64,000 nucleotides of DNA, taken from the NCBI GenBank assembly GCA_034667225.1, contig JAXDKG010000034.1:248001-312000 (forward strand), written 5' to 3'. The notes beneath the pieces were generated by a model. That model ran no database searches and was not told the origin of the DNA. It saw nothing but the letters and a program-made list of their open reading frames with translations. The position numbers and the translations under genes are program-made. The stretch comes from DATMER01 sp034667225. Its GTDB lineage: Bacteria > Acidobacteriota > Thermoanaerobaculia > Multivoradales > UBA5704. Below, piece by piece: positions 26,690 to 35,785 of the stretch (the first letter of the stretch is position 1; the number at the start of each line of letters is the position of its first letter).

Positions 26690-27372
26690 AAATTCCATAC
26701 GAAGACTCCCTCGCAGTCGGGCTCGAAGTCATAGAGCTTGAGCCCGACGTGGTTGCCGCAATCTTGCTTACACTCCAAGCTGGCTGGGAGTCTGCGTCGA
26801 CCTCGGCCGATATCCACACCAACACCGGTGAAGTCAAGGTGACTGAACGTTTACGGGACGGCATGCGGAAAGCCTTGAACGTTCTCCCCTGGGGCAAAAC
26901 GATGATTATCCTCCCGGGTACGGAGTCGCGTTCCCAGCCAACCGTGCTCCTGCCGGACGGCCGGACTGATATCCCGATTCTCTTCATTGAGATCTTCTTG
27001 CGCATCCAGGAACACGATCCCCACGCGATTATCGAATGCAAACGGATAGCTGGTGACGACGCGCACCTCTGTCGGGAGTATGTCGTCGAGGGCATCGATC
27101 GGTTTCGGACTGGTAAATATGGGAGAAAACACGCCGTCGGCCTGATGGTTGGCTATTTGGTCGCCCAGGATGCAAGTGCCGCCGCAGCCGGGATTAATGC
27201 ATATCTCAGTCGCCAACGGCGTAAGCCTGAGCATCTCGGACCGTCGGATCTTATATCTGGCACTTGGGCATGGCGGAGCCGCCACCCGCGCGAAGCATCA
27301 GCGCCGCCGATCGAATTGCATCACGCGTTCGTAGCTCTTGGACCCGCTCCAACCTTAAGCTGCCCGAGATAG
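26686..27372 (+). CDS. PD-(D/E)XK nuclease-like third gene of the cassette
   Basis: 228 residues from ATG overlapping the methyltransferase stop. TDIPILFIEIFLRIQEHDPHA leads to IIECKRIAG: an acidic residue before a hydrophobic strand, then E-C-K, matching the D...(D/E)XK metal site of restriction-type nucleases. The segment LCREYVVEGIDRFRTGKYG with a final GLMVGYLV is a helix-strand typical after the active site. It would be the cleaving subunit if the cassette is a restriction system. The last 30 residues look disordered and the exact C terminus may have been altered by the junction to decayed sequence at 27.37 kb. Confidence 0.7.
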   Translation: MKIPYEDSLAVGLEVIELEPDVVAAILLTLQAGWESASTSADIHTNTGEVKVTERLRDGMRKALNVLPWGKTMIILPGTESRSQPTVLLPDGRTDIPILFIEIFLRIQEHDPHAIIECKRIAGDDAHLCREYVVEGIDRFRTGKYGRKHAVGLMVGYLVAQDASAAAAGINAYLSRQRRKPEHLGPSDLISGTWAWRSRHPREASAPPIELHHAFVALGPAPTLSCPR

Positions 27373-27430
27373 GTGACGGCGACACCGGCTCCATCCTCGA
27401 CCCGAACGGCTAAACGAGCCCGCGGGTCCA

Positions 27431-27658
27431 TCAACTGGGCGGGCAAAGGCATATGGAAGCCCCGCCAACCGCCTTCTCAGGCGGATCAGGACTTAGCTTC
27501 CGCCCTTCGAGCCACCGCCGGACCACTAAAGCAAGCCGGTGAAATCGTCGGGCGCCTTGGCGAAGCGCTTCTTCCACCCGGTTGGGGTCGAGGCGGATGT
27601 AGTCGTGAACCAGGATGTTGCGAAACCCTGCGAGCCCCTGCCCGTGCAATGCCGGATC
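27431..27658 (-). pseudogene. HepT C-terminal fragment
   Basis: DPALHGQGLAGFRNILVHDY and then IRLDPNRVEEALRQ with RRWLEGRKLS is a near copy of the last 50 residues of the intact HepT at 27759. It contains the RNase motif RxxxxHxY, but the N-terminal two thirds are gone and the tail reads on into unrelated sequence. A truncated duplicate. Confidence 0.75.
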
Positions 27659-27758
27659 GATCGCCTGAAGAGCAAGCTGCTCTAAAGCAGGGACTCAAGC
27701 AGGGGCTCCGACATGGGCTTCAGCAGGGAGTCAGGCAGGGGCTTGAGCAGGGCGCCTT
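27655..27758 (+). pseudogene. Repeat tail of an Rpn/PD-(D/E)XK transposase-like gene
   Basis: The + frame reads SPEEQAALKQGLKQGLRHGL then QQGVRQGLEQG, the glycine-leucine-glutamine tail repeat seen at the C terminus of many Rpn/DUF4351 recombination-promoting nucleases. The DNA shows 12-bp CAGGGGCTN-type repeats. No upstream catalytic part remains. It is wedged between the two HepT sequences. Confidence 0.5.
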
Positions 27759-28190
27759 TCAGTCCGTCCGCCCTTCGAGCCACCGCCGAATGGCCAACGC
27801 GAAATCATCGAAGTCCCGGGGCGCCGTGCCGAGAGCCTCCTCCACACGGTCGGGATCGAGGCGGAGATAGTCATGGACAAGGATGTTTCTGAAGCCAGCG
27901 ATACCCCGCAGCCGCTGGTGCAGGCCCTCGTCGAGAATCCCCTGGCCGGCGAGCTGCTCGATGATGTCCTGGTAGCGGTCCGACGCGGTCCCATACTGGG
28001 CGCTCAGGATGTGGTTGCCGGTGTCCAGGAGGACTTCGACCCCGAGCTGCAGCCCCCTCTCTACAGCCCACATGTTGCGCAGGTTCCCTCTCAGGGCAGC
28101 GCGGTCGAGCTTAGCGAGCTCCCGAAGCTCGGTGACGACCTCCTCGAGCCGCCGGAGGCGTGCCTGGACAGAGTCAGCCCTCAACACCAC
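27759..28190 (-). CDS. hepT: HepT-family RNase toxin (type VII toxin-antitoxin)
   Basis: 143 residues from GTG (in-frame GTG or TTG just downstream also possible). DUF86 helical bundle with catalytic RNILVHDY (Arg101, His106, Tyr108), the Rx4HxY motif. HepT cleaves RNA and is silenced when the MntA partner adds AMP to its tyrosine. Its start overlaps the mntA stop by 17 bp, the usual antitoxin-first order. Intact, unlike the neighbouring copy. Confidence 0.9.
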   Translation of the reverse strand: MVLRADSVQARLRRLEEVVTELRELAKLDRAALRGNLRNMWAVERGLQLGVEVLLDTGNHILSAQYGTASDRYQDIIEQLAGQGILDEGLHQRLRGIAGFRNILVHDYLRLDPDRVEEALGTAPRDFDDFALAIRRWLEGRTD

Positions 28191-28620
28191 GCCGGGCCTC
28201 CAGCCGTTCTCCGAGGATCTCCCACTGGCGGTCGAGGTACCATTTGAAGTCGAGGTAGCGCATGTTGGCGCGGGTGACGAATTCCGTCTCCAGCTCCGGC
28301 GGGTCGGAGTAGAGGCACCGGCCTGTCACCGCCACCTCGCGGACGAGGACGACTGAGGCATCGTTCAGCGGGACGAGGTCGATCTCCCCGCCCGCTTCCC
28401 GGGCAGCCCTGGCTTTAAGGTCCAGCAGCTCGTAGAGGGTCAGCCGGCGGCCGGTGAGGATCGCCAGGTCCACGTCACGGACGCTTATCGTCCGGTCCAG
28501 GTCGGCCGCGGACCCGAAGAGGAAGACGAGCTTCACCCTCTCATCCGCTGCCAGCGCCCTGGCAGCGCGCTCGGCCCGGTTCCGGGCCTCCTCGGGGGCG
28601 AGCTTCGGCATCTCGAACAT
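28174..28620 (-). CDS. mntA: MntA-family nucleotidyltransferase antitoxin (type VII)
   Basis: 148 residues from ATG 28620; the Met at 28611 is an alternative. FLFGSAADLDRTISVRDVDL holds the GSx(10-11)DxD nucleotidyltransferase site (GS 36-37, Asp49 and Asp51). The C-terminal part ends FKWYLDRQWEILGERLEARR. By family it AMPylates the HepT tyrosine using ATP. A truncated duplicate of its 5' half plus leader lies at 29048-29340. Confidence 0.9.
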   Translation of the reverse strand: MFEMPKLAPEEARNRAERAARALAADERVKLVFLFGSAADLDRTISVRDVDLAILTGRRLTLYELLDLKARAAREAGGEIDLVPLNDASVVLVREVAVTGRCLYSDPPELETEFVTRANMRYLDFKWYLDRQWEILGERLEARRGVEG

Positions 28621-28706
28621 CTTGAAGACTCTAGCATTCCGGGTCGAAACCGTCCCGAATGTGACTAGGATCGTCAAGAACGCGGTCGAAATCGATTTGA
28701 GCCCGG

Positions 28707-28793
28707 TCAGAACCTTCTGAACGCGTCAAAGATGTCTTGATCTTCGATCCGGCACAGATCCCGGACGAAGCTCTCCCTGAAAAGGATCTTCAC
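28707..28793 (-). pseudogene. RelE/ParE-type toxin stump
   Basis: A GTG overlapping the antitoxin stop (GTGA) opens a frame VKILFRESFVRDLCRIEDQD followed by IFDAFRRF and a stop after 28 residues. This is the normal N terminus of RelE/ParE toxins (about 90-100 residues), but it runs straight into the edge of the duplicated mntA leader (two 21-bp units). The duplication or insertion cut the toxin. Confidence 0.65.
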
Positions 28794-28999
28794 TCGGCGC
28801 GCTCGAGTAGCTTGAACACCTCGTCCCGGCTGACCAGGGGACTCCGGTCTCCCTCGTCAATCGCACGGACGAGCGCCACATCCTCCAAGGCTTCTTCGAA
28901 GACATCGAGAACCAACTCCCTCTGCTCCTCGAGAACCTCGATGATCGCGGTCTTGAGCAACTCCTTGAGACGGCCTTCTTCGATTGATGCCTGAGCCAT
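28790..28999 (-). CDS. Antitoxin of a RelE/ParE-type pair, toxin lost
   Basis: 69 residues, all-helical and acidic (LKELLKTAIIEVLEEQRELV, then SPLVSRDEVFKLLE). Such small acidic proteins with a final SRDEVFxLL motif usually sit directly upstream of RelE/ParE toxins, and here the next frame is the toxin stump. Probably a free antitoxin or an anti-addiction relic. Confidence 0.65.
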   Translation of the reverse strand: MAQASIEEGRLKELLKTAIIEVLEEQRELVLDVFEEALEDVALVRAIDEGDRSPLVSRDEVFKLLERAE

Positions 29000-29047
29000 G
29001 GAGTACCTCCCAACCCGTAATGTACCGCGGCTCTACCAGGTGCTGGC

Positions 29048-29253
29048 TTTGAGGTCCAGCAGCTCGTACAGGGTCAGCCGGCGGTCGGTGAGGATCGCCA
29101 GGTCCACGTCACGGACGCTGATCGTCCGGCCCGGTCGGCCGCGGACCCGAAGAGGAAGACGAGCTTCACCCTCTCATCCGCTGCCAGCGCCCTGGCAGCG
29201 CGCTCGGCCCGGTTCCGGGCCTCCTCGGGGGCGAGCTTCGGCATCTCGAACAT
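29048..29253 (-). pseudogene. Truncated, frameshifted mntA duplicate
   Basis: About 200 bp nearly identical to 28418-28620 (MFEMPKLAPEEARNRAERAA, FLFGSAAD) but lacking one base near 29129 (CGTCCGGCCCGGTCGG against CGTCCGGTCCAGGTCGG), which shifts the frame at the catalytic DxD region. The 3' half is absent. The matched region continues about 85 bp upstream into the leader, so the whole duplicated block is about 290 bp. Confidence 0.85.
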
Positions 29254-29313
29254 CGTCGAGACTCTAGCATTCCGGCCTGAAATCGTCCTGAATGTGACCA
29301 GGATCGTCAAGAA

Positions 29314-29628
29314 CGCGGTCGAAATCGATTTGACCCCGGTCAGAACCGTTCTGCACGCGGTCAAAGTCATTTCCATCGCGTTCAAAACGGTTCGGGACGC
29401 GTCCAAAGTCATTTTGCTCGCGGCCAAAACGATTCTGCACGCGGTCAGAGTGGTTTCGACCGCGTTCAAAACGATTCGGGACGCGGTCAAATGGATTTTG
29501 GACGCGTCCAAAGTCATTTCGATCGCGTTCAAAGTCGTTCTGCACGCGTCCAAAGTCGTTTCGACCGCGTGCAAAGCCGTTCGGGCCGCGGTCGAAGCCA
29601 TTCGGAGCCCGTTCGGAGCCTATACAAT
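29314..29628. repeat. 21-bp tandem array, CGCG-anchored, 15 units
   Basis: CGCG (or CCCG) recurs at 29314, 29335, 29356, 29377, 29398, 29419, 29440, 29461, 29482, 29503, 29524, 29545, 29566, 29587 and 29608, with no indel. Unit about CGCGKYCAAARYSRTTYKGSA. It joins the mntA duplicate to within 8 bp of the methylmalonyl-CoA mutase start. All frames stay open with heptads. The intact mntA copy has only two to three units at the same place (28681-28725), so the array expanded next to the pseudogene copy. Confidence 0.9.
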
Positions 29629-29635
29629 CCCCCTC

Positions 29636-31264
<1,629 letters not shown>

Positions 31265-31270
31265 CCGGCC

Positions 31271-32407
31271 ATGCGTAGCCGAACCCTCCACCTCCCCGAG
31301 GGGGCCGCTCCCCGGGAAATGCTCGACGCCGCTTCCGCCGAGGCCGGCCGCGCTCCCGACCTCGTGCTCGGCTTCCTGCCTCCGGAGGAGGGCCTCTGCG
31401 ACACCCTGGCCAGCCTTGCCGCAGCTTGGCCCGCGAGCCTCCGCTTCGGGTGCGAGGCGGTCACCCAGTTCGCCGACCGCGACATGACCACCCGCGGCAG
31501 CCTGCAGCTCTTCTGGTTCGATCAACCGGACCATTACGCCGTGGTCGAGGTGATCGAGGACTTCCCCGCCCCCGAGGTCGTGGCCGACCTCGCCCAGCGG
31601 CTGGCGGATTCGGATGGCGCGCTCCTGATCGTGGATGGCCTGCGCTTTCCGGCCGAGCGTTTTCTCGGCGATCTGCGCGGCCGGCTCGGAGAACGGACGC
31701 CTCTCGTGGCCGGCGGCCTCGCTTCCCAGGAGCTGCCCGTAACCCGTGCCGGCGCCCGGGTCTTCTTCCAGGAGCGGCTCTATTCCGCCGCCTGCCTGGC
31801 CGTGGCCTTCCACGGCGTCGAGATGCGCGTCGAGGTGGTGCGCGGATGGAGCCCGGCGAGCCCCGTCTACTCGGTCACGCGCGCCGAGGAGAACGTCGTC
31901 CACGAGATCGACGGCGAGGCCGCGGTGGAGTGGTACCGTCGCTTTTTTACCATCGGAGGCACCGCCGGCGGCGAGCTCGCCCCCATGCCCGACACCGCCT
32001 GGCGCTTCCCCCTCATCATCGAAGGCCCGGCCCCCGAGCGCCAGGGGCTGTACCGGAGCATGCGCGCCTTCGACGATCCGCCCGGCGCCGTGACCTACTG
32101 GGGGAGCGTGCATACCGGGGACCGCGTCCGCCTCGGCATGGGCAACGACCGCTCCCTGGTCGACACCGCCTCGCAGCTCACAGCGGGCCAGGTGCCGGAG
32201 GCGGCCATCCTCTATTCCTGCGTCGGCCGCGAGCTCGTGCTGGGCGAGATGGCGCCGGACGAGGTCTCGAACATCCACCGTGCCCTGGGCGGCGCCGCCC
32301 TCTCCGGCTTCTTCACGTTCGGCGAGATCGGCCCCACCCCCCGCGGCGGCCTGGCCTTCTACAACCAGACCGCCATCCTCGTCCTGCTTTCCGAGGAGCG
32401 CGCCTGA
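31271..32407 (+). CDS. FIST N/C sensory-domain protein
   Basis: 378 residues. N-terminal FIST (LRFGCEAVTQFADRDMTTRG, LVAGGLASQEL) and C-terminal FIST_C (ILYSCVGRELVLGEMAPDEV, SGFFTFGEIGPT) fill the protein; there is no output domain of its own. FIST domains are predicted small-ligand (amino acid) sensors. The next gene, a c-di-GMP enzyme, starts on the overlapping TGATG, so the sensor likely feeds that protein. Confidence 0.9.
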   Translation: MRSRTLHLPEGAAPREMLDAASAEAGRAPDLVLGFLPPEEGLCDTLASLAAAWPASLRFGCEAVTQFADRDMTTRGSLQLFWFDQPDHYAVVEVIEDFPAPEVVADLAQRLADSDGALLIVDGLRFPAERFLGDLRGRLGERTPLVAGGLASQELPVTRAGARVFFQERLYSAACLAVAFHGVEMRVEVVRGWSPASPVYSVTRAEENVVHEIDGEAAVEWYRRFFTIGGTAGGELAPMPDTAWRFPLIIEGPAPERQGLYRSMRAFDDPPGAVTYWGSVHTGDRVRLGMGNDRSLVDTASQLTAGQVPEAAILYSCVGRELVLGEMAPDEVSNIHRALGGAALSGFFTFGEIGPTPRGGLAFYNQTAILVLLSEERA

Positions 32408-34191
32408 TGGACCCCCATGAGCTCGACAACGCGATCCTGAGAAACCTGCTATCTCAGACTACGCGCGCCTACGAGCAGCAGATGTCCGAGCTGTTCGGGG
32501 AGAAGGAGCTGGCCCAGGTCACGCTCGCCTCGATCGGCGACGGCGTCCTCGCCACCGACGCCGCCGGCTGCGTCAAGTACATGAACCCCGTGGCCGAGAA
32601 GCTGACCGGTTGGGCCCAGAACGAGGCGCTCGGCCGGCCGCTGTCCGAGATCTTCCGCCTCACCGAGGAGGAGAGCGGGCGCACCGTCGAGTCGCTGGTC
32701 GACCGCTGCCTGGAGGAGGGACTGAACCTGCGCCTGGCCGAGCGCATCACCCTGGAGCGCCGCGACGGCCGGCGCTACGCGGTGGAGAGCACCTGCGCCC
32801 CCATCCGCCACCTCGACGGCCGCATCGTCGGCACCGTGATCGTCTTCCAGGACGTGAGCGACAAGCGCCTGCTCGCCCTGCAGCTCGCGCACCAGGCCAC
32901 GCACGACGACCTGACCGGCCTGCTCAACCGCCAGGCTTTCGACGGGCATCTTCAGCGCGCTCTGGAGGAGAGCCGGACGCTCGGCTCCGCCCATGCCCTG
33001 TGCTATCTCGACCTGGACCAGTTCAAGCTGGTCAACGACACTTGCGGCCATCTGGCCGGCGACGAGCTCCTCTGCCGGATCACGGCCCTGCTCCAGGACA
33101 ACGTGCGCGAGATCGACCTCGTGGCGCGGCTGGGCGGCGACGAGTTCGCCGTGCTCATGCCGCGGCGCTCCCTTGTCGAGGCCGAGCGCCAGGTGGCGCA
33201 GTTCCACCGCACGCTCCAGTCCTACCGCTTCAACTGGCGCGAGAAGACGTTCTCGGTCGGCGCGAGCCTCGGGCTCGTCGCCGTCACCCGCGAGTTCAAG
33301 ACCGTCGCGCACCTGCTCTCGGCCGCGGACCATGCCTGCTACGTGGCCAAGGAGAAGGGGCGCAACCGCATCCAGCTCTACCAGGAGGACGACGCCGCCT
33401 TCATCCGCCGCCAGGGCGAGATGAACTGGGTGGTGCGCATCCAGGAGACCCTGGAGCAGGACCGCTTCTGCCTGTTCTCCCAGAGCATCCTGCCGCTGTC
33501 GCCGGCGGCGTCGCGCGGCATCTATTTCGAGGTGCTGCTGCGCATGGTGGAGGAGGACGGCCGCATCCACCTGCCGAGCGACTTCATCCGCGCGGCCGAG
33601 CGCTACGGCCTGATGCGGAGCATCGACCGCTGGGTGATCCGCGAGTGCATGCGGACCCTGCGCACCCAGCCGCCGCCGTTCCTGGACCTCCTCAATCTCT
33701 GCTCGATCAACCTGTCCGCGGTCTCGCTCGGGGACGAGAGCTTCCTCGACTTTTTGGAGGAGGAGCTGGATTCCTCGGGCGTGCCCGGCACGAAGATCTG
33801 CTTCGAGATCACCGAGACCGCGGCGATCGAGAACTTCGCCCAGGCCGAGAAGCTCCTCGCCCGCCTCTCGGGGCGCGGGGTCCGCTTCGCCCTGGACGAC
33901 TTCGGCAGCGGCATGTCGTCCTACAGCTACCTCAAGGACCTGCCCGTGAGCTTCCTCAAGATCGACGGCAAGTTCATCAAGGACATCGTCACCGATCCGC
34001 TGGACCGGGCGATGGTGGAGTCGATCAACCAGGTGGGCCACGTGATGGGGCTGCTCACCGTGGCCGAGGCCGTGACCAGCTACGCCGTGATCGAGCGGCT
34101 GCGCACGGTCGGGGTCGACTATGCCCAGGGCAACTGGGTCAGCCCGCCACGGCCTCTGGGGGAGTCCTGCGCTGCCGCCTCGCGGAAATGA
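32407..34191 (+). CDS. PAS-GGDEF-EAL c-di-GMP turnover protein
   Basis: 594 residues, no membrane helix. PAS about 30-160 (SIGDGVLATDAAGCVKYMN), GGDEF about 165-330 with an intact RLGGDEFAVL site and DLDQFKLVNDTCGH, EAL about 345-590. The EAL signature reads FEVLLR (EVL instead of EAL), but the metal and catalytic set is kept: INLS, ITETAA, LDDFGSGMSSYSYLK, FLKIDGKFI, AEAV, AQG. Both synthase and phosphodiesterase could be active. Starts 1 bp inside the FIST stop; probably the output partner of that sensor. Confidence 0.93.
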   Translation: MDPHELDNAILRNLLSQTTRAYEQQMSELFGEKELAQVTLASIGDGVLATDAAGCVKYMNPVAEKLTGWAQNEALGRPLSEIFRLTEEESGRTVESLVDRCLEEGLNLRLAERITLERRDGRRYAVESTCAPIRHLDGRIVGTVIVFQDVSDKRLLALQLAHQATHDDLTGLLNRQAFDGHLQRALEESRTLGSAHALCYLDLDQFKLVNDTCGHLAGDELLCRITALLQDNVREIDLVARLGGDEFAVLMPRRSLVEAERQVAQFHRTLQSYRFNWREKTFSVGASLGLVAVTREFKTVAHLLSAADHACYVAKEKGRNRIQLYQEDDAAFIRRQGEMNWVVRIQETLEQDRFCLFSQSILPLSPAASRGIYFEVLLRMVEEDGRIHLPSDFIRAAERYGLMRSIDRWVIRECMRTLRTQPPPFLDLLNLCSINLSAVSLGDESFLDFLEEELDSSGVPGTKICFEITETAAIENFAQAEKLLARLSGRGVRFALDDFGSGMSSYSYLKDLPVSFLKIDGKFIKDIVTDPLDRAMVESINQVGHVMGLLTVAEAVTSYAVIERLRTVGVDYAQGNWVSPPRPLGESCAAASRK

Positions 34192-34224
34192 GTTAGGATG
34201 TGGCCCTCTTACCAGGGAGGCTTC

Positions 34225-35757
34225 ATGTCGGAAACGCTAGCCGCGACCCCGAGCCGCACCGAGGAGGAGACGACTGGATTCGTCCGGGAGCTGGGCTTCA
34301 GGGACTCCACCATGATCGTCGCCGGCTCGATGATCGGCTCCGGCATCTTCCTCGTGCCGGCCGAGATCTCCCGCCAGGTGGGCTCCGGCGGATGGCTGCT
34401 CATGGTCTGGGCGGTGACGGGCCTGCTCACCATCGCCGCCGCGCTCTCCTATGGCGAACTGGCGTCCATGATGCCCAAGGCCGGCGGCCAGTACGTCTAC
34501 CTGCGCGAGGCCTACTCGCCGCTCTGGGGCTTCCTCTACGGCTGGACGCTGTTCCTGGTCATCCAGACCGGCACCATCGCCGCCGTGGGGATCGGCTTCG
34601 CCCGCTACCTGGGCGTGCTGTTCCCGGCGATCTCGCCCACCACCTGGATCGTCCCGCCGCTCGATCTGCCGTTTGGCTTTGCGCTCAGCCTCTCCGTCCA
34701 GCAGTTGGTGGCGATCCTGCTGCTGGTCTTCCTGACCTGGATCAACACGCGCGGCATCCGGCTGGGCAAGTTGATCCAGAACACCTTCACCTCGGCCAAG
34801 ACCCTGTCGCTCCTGCTGCTGATCCTGGTGGGAGTCACGATCGGGCGCAACGCCGGGGCGATCGCCGCCAACTTCGGCGACAGCTTCTGGACGCCGCGCG
34901 ACGTGGTCACGATGACGCCCGGGATCTCCTCGGCTCCGGCCGTCGCGGCCACGATGGGAGCCTTCGGCCTGTTCATCGCCTTCTGCGTCGCCCAGGTGGG
35001 CTCGCTGTTCTCCGCCGACGCCTGGAACAACATCACCTTCACCGCGGGCGAGGTCAAGAATCCGAAGCGCAACATCCCGCTTTCGCTGGCCGCCGGCACC
35101 TCTCTGGTCATCGTGCTCTACCTCCTCGCCAACCTGGCCTATCTCTGCGTGCTGCCGCTGGATGCGATCCGGAACGCGCCCGACGACCGGGTCGCGACCG
35201 CGGCGCTGCAGGCGATCTTCGGTCCGGTGGGGGCTTCGATCATGGCCGTGGCCATCATCATCTCTACCTTCGGCTGCAACAACGGCCTGATCCTGGCCGG
35301 CGCCCGGGTCTACTACGCCATGGCCCGCGACCGGCTGTTCTTCCGCCGCACCGGCACTCTGAACGAGCGGCACGTGCCCGCCTTCGGCCTCACCCTGCAG
35401 TGCGTGTGGGCCTCGCTGCTCGTGCTGGCGCGCACCCGGACGGTCGACGACGCCGGCCAGACGACGTACGGCAACCTCTATGGCACGCTGCTGAACTACG
35501 TCGTGTTCGCGGTGCTCATCTTCTACATCCTGACGATCGCCGGGATCTTCGTCCTGCGGCGGACGCAGCCGGACGCGGAGCGGCCCTATCGCGCCTTCGG
35601 CTACCCCGTGGTGCCGGCGCTCTACATCGTGGCAGCCGCCGTGATCTCGCTGGTGCTGCTGGTGTACCAGACCCAGACCAGCCTGCCAGGGCTGCTGATC
35701 GTGCTGACAGGCTTCCCTGTCTATTTCCTGTGGCGAAGGGCTGGAGAACGTTCATGA
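34225..35757 (+). CDS. APC-family amino acid permease
   Basis: 510 residues from ATG 34225 behind GGGAGG. About 12 helices. The first helix has MIVAGSMIGSGIFLVPAEI, the glycine-rich APC substrate loop, and helix 6-7 region FTAGEVKNPKRNIPLSLAAG is typical. LAT/amino acid permease type; exact amino acid unknown. Followed after 28 bp by a second APC permease with its own ribosome-binding site (GGAGG). Confidence 0.9.
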   Translation: MSETLAATPSRTEEETTGFVRELGFRDSTMIVAGSMIGSGIFLVPAEISRQVGSGGWLLMVWAVTGLLTIAAALSYGELASMMPKAGGQYVYLREAYSPLWGFLYGWTLFLVIQTGTIAAVGIGFARYLGVLFPAISPTTWIVPPLDLPFGFALSLSVQQLVAILLLVFLTWINTRGIRLGKLIQNTFTSAKTLSLLLLILVGVTIGRNAGAIAANFGDSFWTPRDVVTMTPGISSAPAVAATMGAFGLFIAFCVAQVGSLFSADAWNNITFTAGEVKNPKRNIPLSLAAGTSLVIVLYLLANLAYLCVLPLDAIRNAPDDRVATAALQAIFGPVGASIMAVAIIISTFGCNNGLILAGARVYYAMARDRLFFRRTGTLNERHVPAFGLTLQCVWASLLVLARTRTVDDAGQTTYGNLYGTLLNYVVFAVLIFYILTIAGIFVLRRTQPDAERPYRAFGYPVVPALYIVAAAVISLVLLVYQTQTSLPGLLIVLTGFPVYFLWRRAGERS

Positions 35758-35785
35758 TCCCAACTTTCTTGGAGGTTTAACATTC

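Noticed and set aside
29294..29635. N-terminal heptad extension of the methylmalonyl-CoA mutase
   Set aside because: The 21-bp array stays open in all frames; the enzyme family starts at about 29636.
31426..34191. 921-residue fusion of Arg/Pro-rich sequence with the PAS-GGDEF-EAL protein
   Set aside because: The first 326 residues are an out-of-frame reading of the FIST gene; the real start is ATG 32407.
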